From positions 62,001-126,000 of the forward strand of contig JABXKC010000002.1 in the NCBI GenBank assembly GCA_013375495.1: a stretch of 64,000 nucleotides of DNA. Direction: 5' to 3'. Below are positions 26,000-34,984 of this stretch, piece after piece. The notes beneath the pieces are model-generated. The model worked only from the letters and a program-made list of their open reading frames with translations. It was not told the origin of the DNA and did no database searches. A program made the translations under genes and the position numbers. Every line of letters begins with the position of its first letter. Within the stretch, counting starts at the first letter, position 1. This stretch comes from Promethearchaeota archaeon (GTDB lineage: Archaea > Asgardarchaeota > Lokiarchaeia > Sigynarchaeales > SOKP01).

Positions 26000-27136
26000 A
26001 TGACCAAAGCAATTATACTCTCGGGTGGGTGGGCAAAGAGGTTAAGACCCTTAAGTTGCAACATACCTAAGCCCCTGATGCCCATCGTTAATAAACCGGT
26101 AATAGAGCGGCAGATGTTATTATTAAAATCTGCGGGAGTAAATGAAATTGTGCTAGCCGTAAGTGTAATGGAGGATGTTGTTAAAAACTACTTCAAAGCG
26201 GGTGAAAATTTAGGAATAAAAATTCACTATACGGTTGAAAAACATCCAAAAGGCACAGCGGGGGCTATCAAATTAGCAGAATCCTACCTAGAAGACGATA
26301 ATTTTTTCATGCTGAACGGCGATGTAATTTTCAATTACGATATGGCAAAAATGCTTAAATTTCATACTAAAAATATGGGTATTGGAACAATTGCTGGTAA
26401 AATAGTGGACGATCCTTCAAGATATGGTGTATTGATTGTCAACAATGAAACGCAGCAAATAATAAAGTTTCTCGAAAAGGACGAATATTCGCCCCCTAAC
26501 GGCAAACTTGTTCCTATGCCAATTAACGCTGGTGTATATATCTTGGAACCGGAAATATTCTCATTTATTGAACCAAATAAAAAAGTATCGATTGAAAGAC
26601 AAGTGTTTCCTGAAGTTGCAAATCAAAAAAAGCTCTATTATTATCCAATCAGTGGTATATGGAATGATGTAGGTAAACCCTACGATTTATTACAAGCAAA
26701 TGTTCTCATGATGAATGATATAATACACAAATTAGAGGGTAACGTTAAGAGTTTAGTAGATAATTCTGCAGATATCCACCCGAGCTCAGAAATTCATCCC
26801 CCATGTACTATAGGTGAAAATGTGGTAATACATGGTAATTGTAAAATTGGTCCCAATGTAGTGATTGGCGATAATGTGTTAATTGAAAACAATTCAGTAC
26901 TTTCAGAATGTCTAATCTATAATGAGGTATATATCTCAAATAATGTCAAAATCGAAAAAGCAATTATTGCTGATAATTGCAACATTCGAGAAAACGTTAA
27001 AATTAAAGGTAATAATGAAAATTTAGTAATCCTAGCTTCATATGTAGAGGTTTTAAACAATCTCGAATTATTCTCCCCTAAAACAATTTCGTTGTCTGTT
27101 TGTCATCACGAAGTAGTAAAAGAAAGTATGAAATAA
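26000..27136 (+). CDS. Sugar-1-phosphate nucleotidyltransferase (GlmU/ManC-like) with left-handed beta-helix tail
   Basis: The N-terminal domain starts MTKAIILSGGWAKRLRPLS and continues IPKPLMPIVNKPVIERQ, the nucleotide and sugar-phosphate binding signature; NGDVIFNYDM gives the metal Asp. The C-terminal third has the hexapeptide pattern of a left-handed parallel beta helix (IGENVVIHG, IGPNVVIGDNVLI). I moved the start from an upstream ATG (25961) to ATG 26000 because the extra 13 residues are not part of the conserved fold. It lies just downstream of the SIS gene and 2 bases before the HEAT/LRR gene, so all three may be co-expressed. The exact sugar and nucleotide cannot be told. Confidence 0.83.
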   Translation: MTKAIILSGGWAKRLRPLSCNIPKPLMPIVNKPVIERQMLLLKSAGVNEIVLAVSVMEDVVKNYFKAGENLGIKIHYTVEKHPKGTAGAIKLAESYLEDDNFFMLNGDVIFNYDMAKMLKFHTKNMGIGTIAGKIVDDPSRYGVLIVNNETQQIIKFLEKDEYSPPNGKLVPMPINAGVYILEPEIFSFIEPNKKVSIERQVFPEVANQKKLYYYPISGIWNDVGKPYDLLQANVLMMNDIIHKLEGNVKSLVDNSADIHPSSEIHPPCTIGENVVIHGNCKIGPNVVIGDNVLIENNSVLSECLIYNEVYISNNVKIEKAIIADNCNIRENVKIKGNNENLVILASYVEVLNNLELFSPKTISLSVCHHEVVKESMK

Positions 27137-27138
27137 AA

Positions 27139-27942
27139 ATGAGTGATTATTTAACACCTGAGAAAATCTACTCCAGAGTACTCAATAGTGAAATAGAAAA
27201 AAAAGATGCCTTAAAGCTCTTCGAATCGCTAATATACAATAATGATAATGAAGAGATCAGGTGTAAAGCGTTAGAATTCATAGGTAGAATTGCATTTGAA
27301 GATGAGAAGACTTTCGATGTTATTGAAAATTGTCTAATTTCTGATGAATCACCACTGGTCAGATTTGAAGCTGCTAAAACCTTAATCCAATCCTTCCCAA
27401 AACGGGAAAATAAACCTCTACTATGGGCAATTCAAAATGAAAAGTCGATATATTTCTTTAAAAAGTTAATTGATTTATTGGAAACTTACAGCACCTCTCA
27501 ATTTAAAGAGATACGAAAGAAGACCTTAGAGAAAATAAACGCTCATTATAACTTAAACTCGGACGACTCAAAGTTTGTTCTTGATATCGATTATCTGGAT
27601 TATTTGAAGTTTAAAACCGAACTTGATAATTTTTTAAGTAAATTTGAATTATCTGATGCAGATAAACAAACTCTGCTAAAAGAAAATACTGAAATTGGAA
27701 ATAAAGGCTTGGGTAGAGTTAAGAAAGCTGAGGGTGGTTTTATAATAAATTTAATTCTCACGGATATTAATGAAATTCCTGCTTCAATATGTAACTTAAG
27801 AAATTTACAGGAATTGGAAATCTCCAATTGCAAAATAGAAAAATACCCCGAAAAATGTCCAAAACTCTTGTCGCTTAAACGGATTAAATTCAAAAATAAT
27901 ACAATAGATAAAGTTCCCAGCTGGATTCGATACAAAAGTTAA
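27139..27942 (+). CDS. HEAT-repeat and leucine-rich-repeat protein
   Basis: A protein of 267 residues (ATG 27139) with two repeat regions. Residues about 20-130 form HEAT-like helical pairs (EEIRCKALEFIGRIAFED, PLVRFEAAKTLIQSF). The C-terminal 70 residues are leucine-rich repeats (LTDINEIPASICNLRNLQEL, LKRIKFKNNTIDKVP). Such mixed HEAT/LRR proteins suggest a protein-protein interaction role; no enzyme motif is present. The start 2 bases after the nucleotidyltransferase stop indicates coupling. Partners are unknown. Confidence 0.68.
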   Translation: MSDYLTPEKIYSRVLNSEIEKKDALKLFESLIYNNDNEEIRCKALEFIGRIAFEDEKTFDVIENCLISDESPLVRFEAAKTLIQSFPKRENKPLLWAIQNEKSIYFFKKLIDLLETYSTSQFKEIRKKTLEKINAHYNLNSDDSKFVLDIDYLDYLKFKTELDNFLSKFELSDADKQTLLKENTEIGNKGLGRVKKAEGGFIINLILTDINEIPASICNLRNLQELEISNCKIEKYPEKCPKLLSLKRIKFKNNTIDKVPSWIRYKS

Positions 27943-28011
27943 AAAGCCTTAAACTTCATTATTTACAGAATAATGTGAGATAAAACTCAGAAATCATATG
28001 GGGTATGTAGA

Positions 28012-28299
28012 ATGGTAGATTTAAAGGAAAAAGGTTTAAAGATATATAACGCAATTTTTCAAGGAGAAAAATCTGTCGAAATTGATGAGATCGAATATCC
28101 CATTAAAAAATTTTCGAGCGGAATTAAGTACGTTGATTTATTTGGGTATCGCTTTATAGAACAGAATAAAAACAAAAAATCAGAATGGGGTAAAAAAGCT
28201 CGAAAAGGTCACAAAATTATGTGGCTCATTAAGGGAAGAAGATATGTTTCCCAAATAATGGATGGAGACTATATCGACCTAAAGAAAAAATCATCGTAG
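28012..28299 (+). CDS. Hypothetical small basic protein, 95 aa
   Basis: A 95-residue soluble protein with a Lys-rich C-terminal half and an acidic-hydrophobic start (FQGEKSVEIDEIEYPIKKF). It has no Cys or membrane segment. I recognise no family; codon use and strand fit the neighbours, so it is likely real. Confidence 0.55.
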   Translation: MVDLKEKGLKIYNAIFQGEKSVEIDEIEYPIKKFSSGIKYVDLFGYRFIEQNKNKKSEWGKKARKGHKIMWLIKGRRYVSQIMDGDYIDLKKKSS

Positions 28300-28614
28300 A
28301 ACTAAGTTATTATTGAAGTAATACTACTAATTGTTTATAGGAATTTAATCTCTTTAAATATACATCCAATTTACTACTACCAGCTCTAATTAAGAAAAAA
28401 ATTAGGAATAAATGAAAAATTGAAGATATGCTGCATATTAGAAATGGGATTGGCCTCCCATTCGACTATTTAATGTTCTATAAAATCACATTTTTCATAA
28501 TCCCTTAGAATTCTGAACCATTAAAGACTGGACTCCAGATTATTTTTAATTGTAGATCGCTATTTTGTAATTGTAAGAAAATTAAAATAAACTAAATTGG
28601 AGAATTGAAAAATA
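28300..28614. other. Intergenic region with a short hairpin
   Basis: I see no gene here. A perfect seven-base inverted repeat with a six-base loop lies at 28443-28462 (AATGGGA / TCCCATT), which could be a weak RNA hairpin. The rest is AT-rich leader. Confidence 0.35.
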
Positions 28615-28803
28615 ATGAATGAAATAGTTGAGGAAAACATTGATTATTATGAATTCTTAAGTGTCATTCACGAAATATCAAAAAAATCGCAATTTATTCA
28701 GAAATATTCAATGAAAAAAGTCTATGAGAACTATGATTTGAGGCTATATCGAAAAAAATTAGATAAAGAAATAGCAGAACTCGACAAATTATTAATTAAG
28801 TAA
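28615..28803 (+). CDS. Hypothetical small protein, 62 aa
   Basis: A 62-residue charged helical protein (KKLDKEIAELDKLLIK at the end) on the plus strand, with ATTGGAGAATTG ahead of the ATG as a possible Shine-Dalgarno. No family recognised. Its small size keeps confidence moderate. Confidence 0.45.
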   Translation: MNEIVEENIDYYEFLSVIHEISKKSQFIQKYSMKKVYENYDLRLYRKKLDKEIAELDKLLIK

Positions 28804-28836
28804 ATTTAAAATTCTTTTTTTCTATTTTAATTGAAT

Positions 28837-29436
28837 TTAAATCCCCTTTAATTTATCAAAAATCAACTCTAAATAAGATTTTCTAACTGATTCTTCTCGT
28901 GTAATCCCAAATTTTTTTAAAAATTTGAATAATATCTCTTTATTCTTCTCGATATCATCTAACGATTCCGTTATTAATTCTACTTCCACGAAGTGCTGTT
29001 TTAAAATAGGAACATAATCGATTAGAGCTTCTATTCTCGTCCCTTCAAATACAAAATCGTATAACTCTCTTTTTTTAACCACAGTGAAAATATCCCGAAA
29101 CCCTAAGAATTTGAGAAGGTTTTTCATGTCTTCAATTTCACTTATTTTTATATCGATCTCTTCTCTTGTTTTAGTTGTTTTATCAATTTTTTTACCCTTA
29201 TAAGTTATATAATAGTTAATTTTTTGAGATTTTGACATATCATCATTAAAAAATTCAACAGATTTTCTTAATCTTAATGCTTCGTCAGTTTCCTTAAAAT
29301 TTCTTAATCCTTCAGGCATATTAAAATAGGTATCTTCGTGGTCTAGCGAAATTTTGTAAATTCCATTGTTTTCTTTAAACTTTTTCCTCATAAGATTCGG
29401 ATCAGAGATTTTAACTTTAATCTCGACTTCAATCAT
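28837..29436 (-). CDS. CYTH domain protein (adenylate cyclase class IV / triphosphatase-like)
   Basis: A 199-residue CYTH-family protein, whose members cleave triphosphate compounds or make cAMP. The ExExK signature is at the start (Glu3, Glu5, Lys7 in EVEIKVKI). An RLRKS block at about residues 54-58, a long YYITYKGKKIDKTTKTREE strand and a C-terminal YDFVFEGTRIEALIDYVP follow. Archaeal CyaB-like proteins are this length. Substrate (thiamine triphosphate, tripolyphosphate or ATP) is unknown. It is divergent from the RsmB-type methyltransferase. Confidence 0.8.
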   Translation of the reverse strand: MIEVEIKVKISDPNLMRKKFKENNGIYKISLDHEDTYFNMPEGLRNFKETDEALRLRKSVEFFNDDMSKSQKINYYITYKGKKIDKTTKTREEIDIKISEIEDMKNLLKFLGFRDIFTVVKKRELYDFVFEGTRIEALIDYVPILKQHFVEVELITESLDDIEKNKEILFKFLKKFGITREESVRKSYLELIFDKLKGI

Positions 29437-29521
29437 GGCGCTACTCTTTTTTCTATCAATAACAAATATATTAAATTAATAGTTATTATGTAATAATAGT
29501 TTCACTTAGAGTTGATTTTTT

Positions 29522-30487
29522 ATATCTCTGAATTCTAAATCTATCCAAAAACTCGCAGAACAATTCGGATATCTCCCGTATATGATTGAAAGATATTTTC
29601 AATTTTTAGGAGAGGATCAAACAAAACAATTACTAGATGCAAATGAAAAACCATTGACACCCTCTATTAGAGTTAATACGATTAAAATAAAGACAGTAAC
29701 TTTAAAAAATAGGCTGGAAAACAAAGGATTTAAGTTAGAATCCCTTAATTGGATTCCTTACGGATTCAAAATCAACAACGCCCCTTTTAATTTGGGATCA
29801 ACTCACGAATATCTCCAAGGATATTATTATTTACAGAGTATTGCTCCAATGTTACCTGTTCACATTCTCGATCCAAACCCAAGCGATATTGTAATTGACA
29901 TGTGTGCAGCTCCAGGTGGAAAAGCAACACAATTAGCACAAAAAATGAACAATAAGGGAAATCTAATTTTAATAGAAAGAAATAAAAATAGAATACCCGC
30001 ATTAGAATTTAATCTTCGAAGGATGGGTGTTTTCAATTCGATAGTTATAAATGATGATGCTGTGAATTTATCGAAAATGAATTTTAAAGCTGATAAGATA
30101 TTATTAGACGCACCATGCACCGGAGAGGGATTAATCAGACAAGATCCTAGTAGAAAAACAAGTAAAAAAAAAAGAGATATAGATAAATTGAGTGTTATTC
30201 AAAAAAAACTATTAAAATCTGGTTTAAATTCCTTAAATCCCGGAGGACAGTTACTATATAGCACCTGTTCAATTGCACCTGAAGAAAACGAAATTGTCTT
30301 AGATGATGTGTTAAAAAATAAATCAGATTTTTCCATTATTAAAATCCCAAGTAATTACGGCGTAGATGGAATTACAGAAGTTTACAATAAAAAACTTAGG
30401 GAAGATATTAAGCATTCTCAAAGACTTTATCCTCATTTACATGATACTATCGGTTTTTTTGTTAGTTTAATTGAAAAAAACAGGTAA
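29522..30487 (+). CDS. RsmB/NOL1-type RNA m5C methyltransferase (start uncertain)
   Basis: A SAM-dependent methyltransferase that makes 5-methylcytosine in tRNA or rRNA. The SAM site VIDMCAAPGGKATQLAQKM and the two catalytic blocks (DAPCTGEGL and LYSTCSIAPEEN) are intact, with both Cys residues. The first ATG (29582) opens with MIERYFQFLG, but the family N-terminus usually begins earlier with a helix ending GYLPYM. The same frame reads KLAEQFGYLPYM upstream, with no ATG, GTG or TTG before the in-frame stop; ATA at 29522 and CTG at 29528 are the only start-like codons. I place the start at 29522 tentatively. Confidence 0.82.
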   Translation: MSLNSKSIQKLAEQFGYLPYMIERYFQFLGEDQTKQLLDANEKPLTPSIRVNTIKIKTVTLKNRLENKGFKLESLNWIPYGFKINNAPFNLGSTHEYLQGYYYLQSIAPMLPVHILDPNPSDIVIDMCAAPGGKATQLAQKMNNKGNLILIERNKNRIPALEFNLRRMGVFNSIVINDDAVNLSKMNFKADKILLDAPCTGEGLIRQDPSRKTSKKKRDIDKLSVIQKKLLKSGLNSLNPGGQLLYSTCSIAPEENEIVLDDVLKNKSDFSIIKIPSNYGVDGITEVYNKKLREDIKHSQRLYPHLHDTIGFFVSLIEKNR

Positions 30488-30517
30488 TATTTATCCCTGT
30501 TTGAATCATTTCAATCT

Positions 30518-31099
30518 TTATTGTTTTTTCCTTAAATAATATCCTTTATCTACAAGATTTCGCGCTATTTTTTGGTTTAATTTGAGATTATCGAATGAAC
30601 TATAATCAATTTCGGCTCTTGCTAAAGCAATAATTTCGTTTTTTTGATTAAAAATTGCGAGAAGATCATTTCTTTTTAACTCAGTGGGAATATTAATGGT
30701 GAAACTCTTTACAATATCGTTTCCATAGAGAACTGATTTTTCTCCTTTAGCATTTATAGTAATGTTAATACTGTTTGGAAGAATTTTGTGATCTCGTAAA
30801 AATTCAACTCCCTCTAAACTTAAGTGAAAAATTCCTTTCTTGATGAAACCAAAATAAATACCAGCAGAGTGTAAATTCTCATTTTTTAATCTTTCTTCTA
30901 AGATCTTATTTTTATCGTATGAAACCAAATAGATAGAGGGGAACTTACTTTCTCCTTGCTCGCTGCTAATAGAAATATAGAACCTACAATCCTTTTTTTT
31001 AAAATATGCTACAATTTCTGACGAAATTTTTAAAACAGAATCGTTAATAATTGACTTTTCAATTTTATTAATTAATCTAAAATTATTCAAATCTCTCAT
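30518..31099 (-). CDS. NIP7-like PUA domain protein (ribosome biogenesis)
   Basis: A 193-residue protein with a C-terminal PUA domain resembling eukaryotic and archaeal NIP7, which helps assemble the large ribosomal subunit. The block GIFHLSLEGVEFL, then KGEKSVLYGNDIVKSF and the final strand EIIALARAEID fit the NIP7 PUA pattern; the N-terminal half is less conserved. A longer reading frame continues to 31405, but its first 102 residues are simply the antisense of the Vps22 gene, so I start at ATG 31099. It is divergent from Vps22, with about 80 bases between. Confidence 0.72.
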   Translation of the reverse strand: MRDLNNFRLINKIEKSIINDSVLKISSEIVAYFKKKDCRFYISISSEQGESKFPSIYLVSYDKNKILEERLKNENLHSAGIYFGFIKKGIFHLSLEGVEFLRDHKILPNSINITINAKGEKSVLYGNDIVKSFTINIPTELKRNDLLAIFNQKNEIIALARAEIDYSSFDNLKLNQKIARNLVDKGYYLRKKQ

Positions 31100-31178
31100 T
31101 CTCAGTTGAAATAAAAAGAAATAAGTAGTTTTATGATTATTAATCAATAAAGTTATTAAAAAATAGTGTAATCGAAAA

Positions 31179-31895
31179 ATGGGTATTCGGAAAATTGAAG
31201 ATGAAATAGATTTAAGAGAAGCTATGAAGAAGAAGGCAGCGGAACTTAAATTGAAAGATATGGAAGCAAAAGCTTCGACAGAAAACTTTACTAAAGAAAA
31301 GCTTACAGAATTAGCTAAGAACCACGGAGTCATTTTAGCTTTAACTCCTGAATTAAAGGAGGAAGTTAAAGCTCTACAAAAAAAGTTTAACATACCCTCC
31401 TCCAAAATAATTACTGAACAAATTACAGAAAACGATGTCTTAAAGAAATTTTCAAAAATCGATCATGAGAACTTGGGAATGCTCGCTTATCAAAGAATTT
31501 TGATGCAGAAAGAAGAAATTGGAGTTGGATTATTACCCATTTCTAAAGTGTATGATCTTGTTAACACAGGTATTTTAAAAGGAATATTAGAGCTAAAGGA
31601 TCTAGCCAAAGCTTTGAAAATGCTCAAGAAAAATCACATAATTGACGATTTACAGGAGCTTGATTCTGGTATCGTTATGGTTAGATTCTTTCCAGTTCAA
31701 TACACGGGCGATCAAGTTAAGGTTGTTGGAGTTGCGAAAGAAAAAGGCTTCATTTCAATCGAAGATGTATGTATCGCGTTAAACTGGTCTCAAGATCGAG
31801 CAATAGAGACTTTAAAATCGCTAGAACGAACCGGTGTAGCAAAGTTAAGGGAGTCTCTTTTAAAGGGAAAGCAGTGGTATTTTCCTTCTTTATAA
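31179..31895 (+). CDS. Vps22 / EAP30-like ESCRT-II subunit
   Basis: A 238-residue homologue of eukaryotic Vps22 (EAP30/SNF8), one of the two ESCRT-II components. The N-terminal coiled helix (DLREAMKKKAAELKLKDM) is followed by two winged-helix domains. The C-terminal one, ALNWSQDRAIETLKSLERTG to KGKQWYFPSL, lines up by eye with human EAP30 (LKWETERARQVLEHLLKEG to HYWLPAL). It is encoded convergently with Vps25, five bases apart, and within 2.5 kb of Vps4 and ESCRT-III. In eukaryotes ESCRT-II bridges ubiquitin-sorting and ESCRT-III polymerisation; the archaeal role in membrane remodelling or division is inferred. Confidence 0.85.
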   Translation: MGIRKIEDEIDLREAMKKKAAELKLKDMEAKASTENFTKEKLTELAKNHGVILALTPELKEEVKALQKKFNIPSSKIITEQITENDVLKKFSKIDHENLGMLAYQRILMQKEEIGVGLLPISKVYDLVNTGILKGILELKDLAKALKMLKKNHIIDDLQELDSGIVMVRFFPVQYTGDQVKVVGVAKEKGFISIEDVCIALNWSQDRAIETLKSLERTGVAKLRESLLKGKQWYFPSL

Positions 31896-31900
31896 TTAAT

Positions 31901-32800
31901 TTATTCTATTTTGATCTTAAAAGAAATTTGCCCATCATCTAATGTAATAATCTTCCCCCTCTTTTCCTTCTCTAACATTTTAAAGATTTTGACAATATCT
32001 TCATTGGGAAGCTTACTAAACTCTCTGTTGGATTCTCTGATTTCAAAAATTAAAATTGGTTCTAAGGGAGAGATTTCCATAGCCCATTCGTAGATATCCT
32101 CTGCCCAATTATCTAGGCTTTTCCAATATACCCTCAATTTTTCTTTGCTCTTTGAAAGCCATTCAGCTTGTTCCTTATTGACTAATTCTTCAGCAATTTC
32201 TTCTAGAGCCTTTTTGCGTTCCTCAAAGTTGGAAAATGGCTTCTCAGATTCGGCTTTTCTAAGGTATAGAATATGAAGAATAGCATAGCGGGCGTAATCA
32301 AATAGAACTTTTGACCACTCTCTTTTCCAAGACTCGTAATCTTTCAAGTCAGTTTTTTTATTAGGAAGAGAGTACATGAAGATATACCTTTTTTCTTCAA
32401 GCCATGGGTAATCATTTAACAACATTTCATAAGTTGATATTTCTTTTGTTACTGCCCCTCTCTCTTTTACTATTTCTAGTTCAAGCTCTCGAAGTTCTAT
32501 TTCAATTTGAGCGGCATTTTGTTCGTAAGCTTTTTGATCTATCTCTCCTAGTTTTGATGTGAGGATATCTTCAATTTTATTTAAGCGGGTTTCAATTTCA
32601 TCACTTGGAAGACTTTCACTGTTAACTTCTGAAACCAATTCTTCTGATTTAGCTTCAATTTCTTTTAATTCCTTCTGTCTTTTTAATTCTTTTAAGCGAG
32701 CTAATTCGCTCCTTAAACCGTCTAATTCTCTTTCTGGTTTTTCCTTAAGTTCTTTGACTTCTTTAACAGCTTCTTTCGAGTTCTCTTTTTGACGTTCCAT
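31901..32800 (-). CDS. Vps25-like ESCRT-II subunit with N-terminal coiled coil
   Basis: A 299-residue protein. Residues 1-125 are Lys/Glu-rich heptads predicted to form a coiled coil. The rest matches Vps25: residues about 130-228 include NDYPWLEEKRYIFMYS and EEIAEELVNKEQAEWLSKSK, and residues 229-299 match the second winged helix (NWAEDIYEWAMEIS, KMLEKEKRGKIITLDDG), which lines up by eye with human VPS25 EEWGKLIYQWV and EHKAEIITVSDG. Human VPS25 has about 176 residues, so the coiled-coil front is extra. It lies 21 bases downstream of Vps4 on the same strand, so they are likely one operon. Confidence 0.83.
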   Translation of the reverse strand: MERQKENSKEAVKEVKELKEKPERELDGLRSELARLKELKRQKELKEIEAKSEELVSEVNSESLPSDEIETRLNKIEDILTSKLGEIDQKAYEQNAAQIEIELRELELEIVKERGAVTKEISTYEMLLNDYPWLEEKRYIFMYSLPNKKTDLKDYESWKREWSKVLFDYARYAILHILYLRKAESEKPFSNFEERKKALEEIAEELVNKEQAEWLSKSKEKLRVYWKSLDNWAEDIYEWAMEISPLEPILIFEIRESNREFSKLPNEDIVKIFKMLEKEKRGKIITLDDGQISFKIKIE

Positions 32801-32821
32801 ATTCTATATCCTTACTTGTTT

Positions 32822-34039
32822 TTAATATTCTCCGAAATCTGTTGCCCATTGGTCGTATTGATCTAGAGCAGAATTAGTAGTCATGGGTTTTACTTTTTTC
32901 AAAGTTTTCATAAAATCTTGTAATTTAATATCCCTCACAATTACTTCTTGATCAGAGTTTTCAAGAAGACCTTCCATGTCTAATTCCCTTATCGGGATCA
33001 TAATGACTTCACGACATACGTTAGAGATATCTCTTCCAGAATATCCTTCTGATCTAACTCCTAACTCAATAAAATCTTCTTCAGTTACCGCCATATTAAT
33101 GCCTGCGGTGTGAATTTTGAATATTCCAACTCTAGCTGTTAAATCTGGAAGTGGAACATACACTTTTTTCTCAAATCTGCTAAGCATAGCTGTATCAATA
33201 TCCCATGGTCTATTAGTTGCTCCTAGAACTAATAAAGGTTTCTTCGAGCCTGATTTAATGCCTTGAATTTCAGCTAATAGTTGAGTTTTAACTCTCCTTT
33301 CTCCTCCACCTTCGTGGCCTTCACCTCTTTTAGTAGCTACTGAATCGATCTCGTCCATGAAAATTAAACTTGGCGCTTTTATACGCGCAACTTTAAAAAG
33401 AGAACTGATCAATTTCTCACTCTCACCCAACCATTTACTTAATAAATCCGCTGAGGAAACACTAAAAAAAGTGGCTTTACATTCTGTAGCCGCAGCTCGG
33501 GCTAGTAGCGTCTTTCCACATCCAGGAGGACCAAATAATAATATACCTGACCAAGGCTTTCTCGCCCCAGTAAATAAGTTAGGTTTCATAATAGGTAAAA
33601 CTATAGCTTCTCTTAAAGCTTGCTTGCTTCCTGCTAAACCGGCAATGTCAATCCATTTTACATCAGGAGATTCAGTTAATATAGTCCCTGATATTGAATC
33701 TATTATTTCTTGTTCTTCAGCAGAATATTGTCCCTCATCTACTTTTGGTTCTCCTTCTTTTGGCTCAATTGGCCTACTAGAAGGTCTTCCTCTTTTAGCC
33801 TTAGGACCGCTTAAATGGAATTTAAGTACGTTAGCACGTTCAAGATATTGTTCAATTTGATCGTGACACTTTCTTACCATTATCGGATTTTTATTGTATT
33901 TTACGAATTGTATTAAAATCTCAGCAGCTCTTTGATATTTATTTAGAGCTTTTCTATAATGCCCATTTTCGTCCAATTCAACGGCAGCTTGCGCTTCTTG
34001 AACGGCATACTGGTAAAGCTTACTATCAACACTACTCAA
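32822..34039 (-). CDS. Vps4/CdvC AAA ATPase with MIT domain
   Basis: A 405-residue AAA ATPase that disassembles ESCRT-III polymers. An MIT three-helix domain covers residues about 5-75 (YAVQEAQAAVELDENGHYRK). After a Pro/Arg-rich linker comes the AAA core with Walker A GPPGCGKT at 170-177, Walker B LIFMDE at 225-230, sensor GATNRP at 273-278 and an arginine finger at Arg288. The order is that of eukaryotic Vps4 and archaeal CdvC. The gene is divergent from the ESCRT-III gene across 221 bases and upstream of the Vps25 gene. MIT domains bind tails such as the one at the ESCRT-III C-terminus here. Confidence 0.94.
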   Translation of the reverse strand: MSSVDSKLYQYAVQEAQAAVELDENGHYRKALNKYQRAAEILIQFVKYNKNPIMVRKCHDQIEQYLERANVLKFHLSGPKAKRGRPSSRPIEPKEGEPKVDEGQYSAEEQEIIDSISGTILTESPDVKWIDIAGLAGSKQALREAIVLPIMKPNLFTGARKPWSGILLFGPPGCGKTLLARAAATECKATFFSVSSADLLSKWLGESEKLISSLFKVARIKAPSLIFMDEIDSVATKRGEGHEGGGERRVKTQLLAEIQGIKSGSKKPLLVLGATNRPWDIDTAMLSRFEKKVYVPLPDLTARVGIFKIHTAGINMAVTEEDFIELGVRSEGYSGRDISNVCREVIMIPIRELDMEGLLENSDQEVIVRDIKLQDFMKTLKKVKPMTTNSALDQYDQWATDFGEY

Positions 34040-34260
34040 CGGCGATAACCTTTTAAATGTAATTATTTATCTTATTTATCTTAAAAAATTCTTAATATTT
34101 ATAGCTAAGCTAGTTCAATGTTTATTTTATTAATTAATTCTTCCATACATATCAAATTTTCTTTTTAAAAAGGTATTGTAAATATTGGTCTACAACAAAA
34201 AATTATATAATCTTGAGTTTTCTTATATTATATAAAAAAAATAATAATTGATGAATTAAG

Positions 34261-34887
34261 ATGGGTTTTCTCAAAGATATGAGTAATTGGCTCTCAGGAG
34301 GCAAGAAAAAAGATACAGTACGTTCAGCAACAGTAAAACTAAAAGTCTTTAATAAAAGATTAATGAGAAACACAAAAAAAATGGAGATGACTGCTAAACA
34401 GGCTAGAGATAAAGCTGTACGACTTAGAAAGGCCGGTGATATGGATGGATCGGAATTTCACGCTCGAAATTATCTTCAAGTTAAAAAACAAGCTAGAGCA
34501 ATTGACCACTTTAGAACAAACTTAGAAGGAATGGTGTTTAAACTAGAACAAGCTAATGCTGTAAAAGATATTTCTGACATCATGCAAGGAATTGCCATGA
34601 GTTTGGGGATGTTAAAAAGCCAATTATCTGTTCCTCAACTTACAGAATTAATGACAGAAATCGGTATTGATATGGAAGATTTCGAAGTAACTCAAGAGAT
34701 CACATCAGATGGAATAGATAATATGACTTTAGACACTGCAGTCACTGATAGTCAAGTTAAAGAGATATTAGGCGAAATTGATGCAGAAATACAAGTTGAA
34801 GTAGGTGGAGCTTTACCATCTGTAGATCCTGATGGAAAAGTAAAAGAATTGGAAGATGAACTAAATAAACTGAAGTCGAGAGATTAG
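34261..34887 (+). CDS. ESCRT-III (Snf7-family) protein, Vps2/24/46-like
   Basis: A 208-residue Snf7-fold protein. A basic N-terminus (MGFLKDMSNWLSGGKKK, then several Lys/Arg-rich helices such as RLMRNTKKMEMTAKQARDK) is followed by an acidic C-terminal half, the usual ESCRT-III charge layout. The last residues (VKELEDELNKLKSRD) look like a MIM1-type motif for binding the Vps4 MIT domain, which puts it with the Vps2/24/46 class rather than Vps20/32/60. It is divergent from Vps4. Only one ESCRT-III gene is visible in the window; a second paralogue may lie elsewhere. Confidence 0.87.
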   Translation: MGFLKDMSNWLSGGKKKDTVRSATVKLKVFNKRLMRNTKKMEMTAKQARDKAVRLRKAGDMDGSEFHARNYLQVKKQARAIDHFRTNLEGMVFKLEQANAVKDISDIMQGIAMSLGMLKSQLSVPQLTELMTEIGIDMEDFEVTQEITSDGIDNMTLDTAVTDSQVKEILGEIDAEIQVEVGGALPSVDPDGKVKELEDELNKLKSRD

Positions 34888-34984
34888 GTTTCCTTTTTTT
34901 TTAAGTTTCTCATTCTCCCTATCAAGCAAAATTTTTTAAGTTTAAACTCTATTTTTATAATATTCTTTACCTCAAATTTAAAAA

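Noticed and set aside
28443..28462. Seven-base inverted repeat as a transcription terminator
   Set aside because: There is no T run after it and no gene ends directly before it; chance in AT-rich DNA is possible.
31100..31405. N-terminal extension of the NIP7-like protein
   Set aside because: The 102 extra residues are the antisense reading of the Vps22 gene and rich in Ser/Phe, and conserved sequence begins at the Met at 31099.
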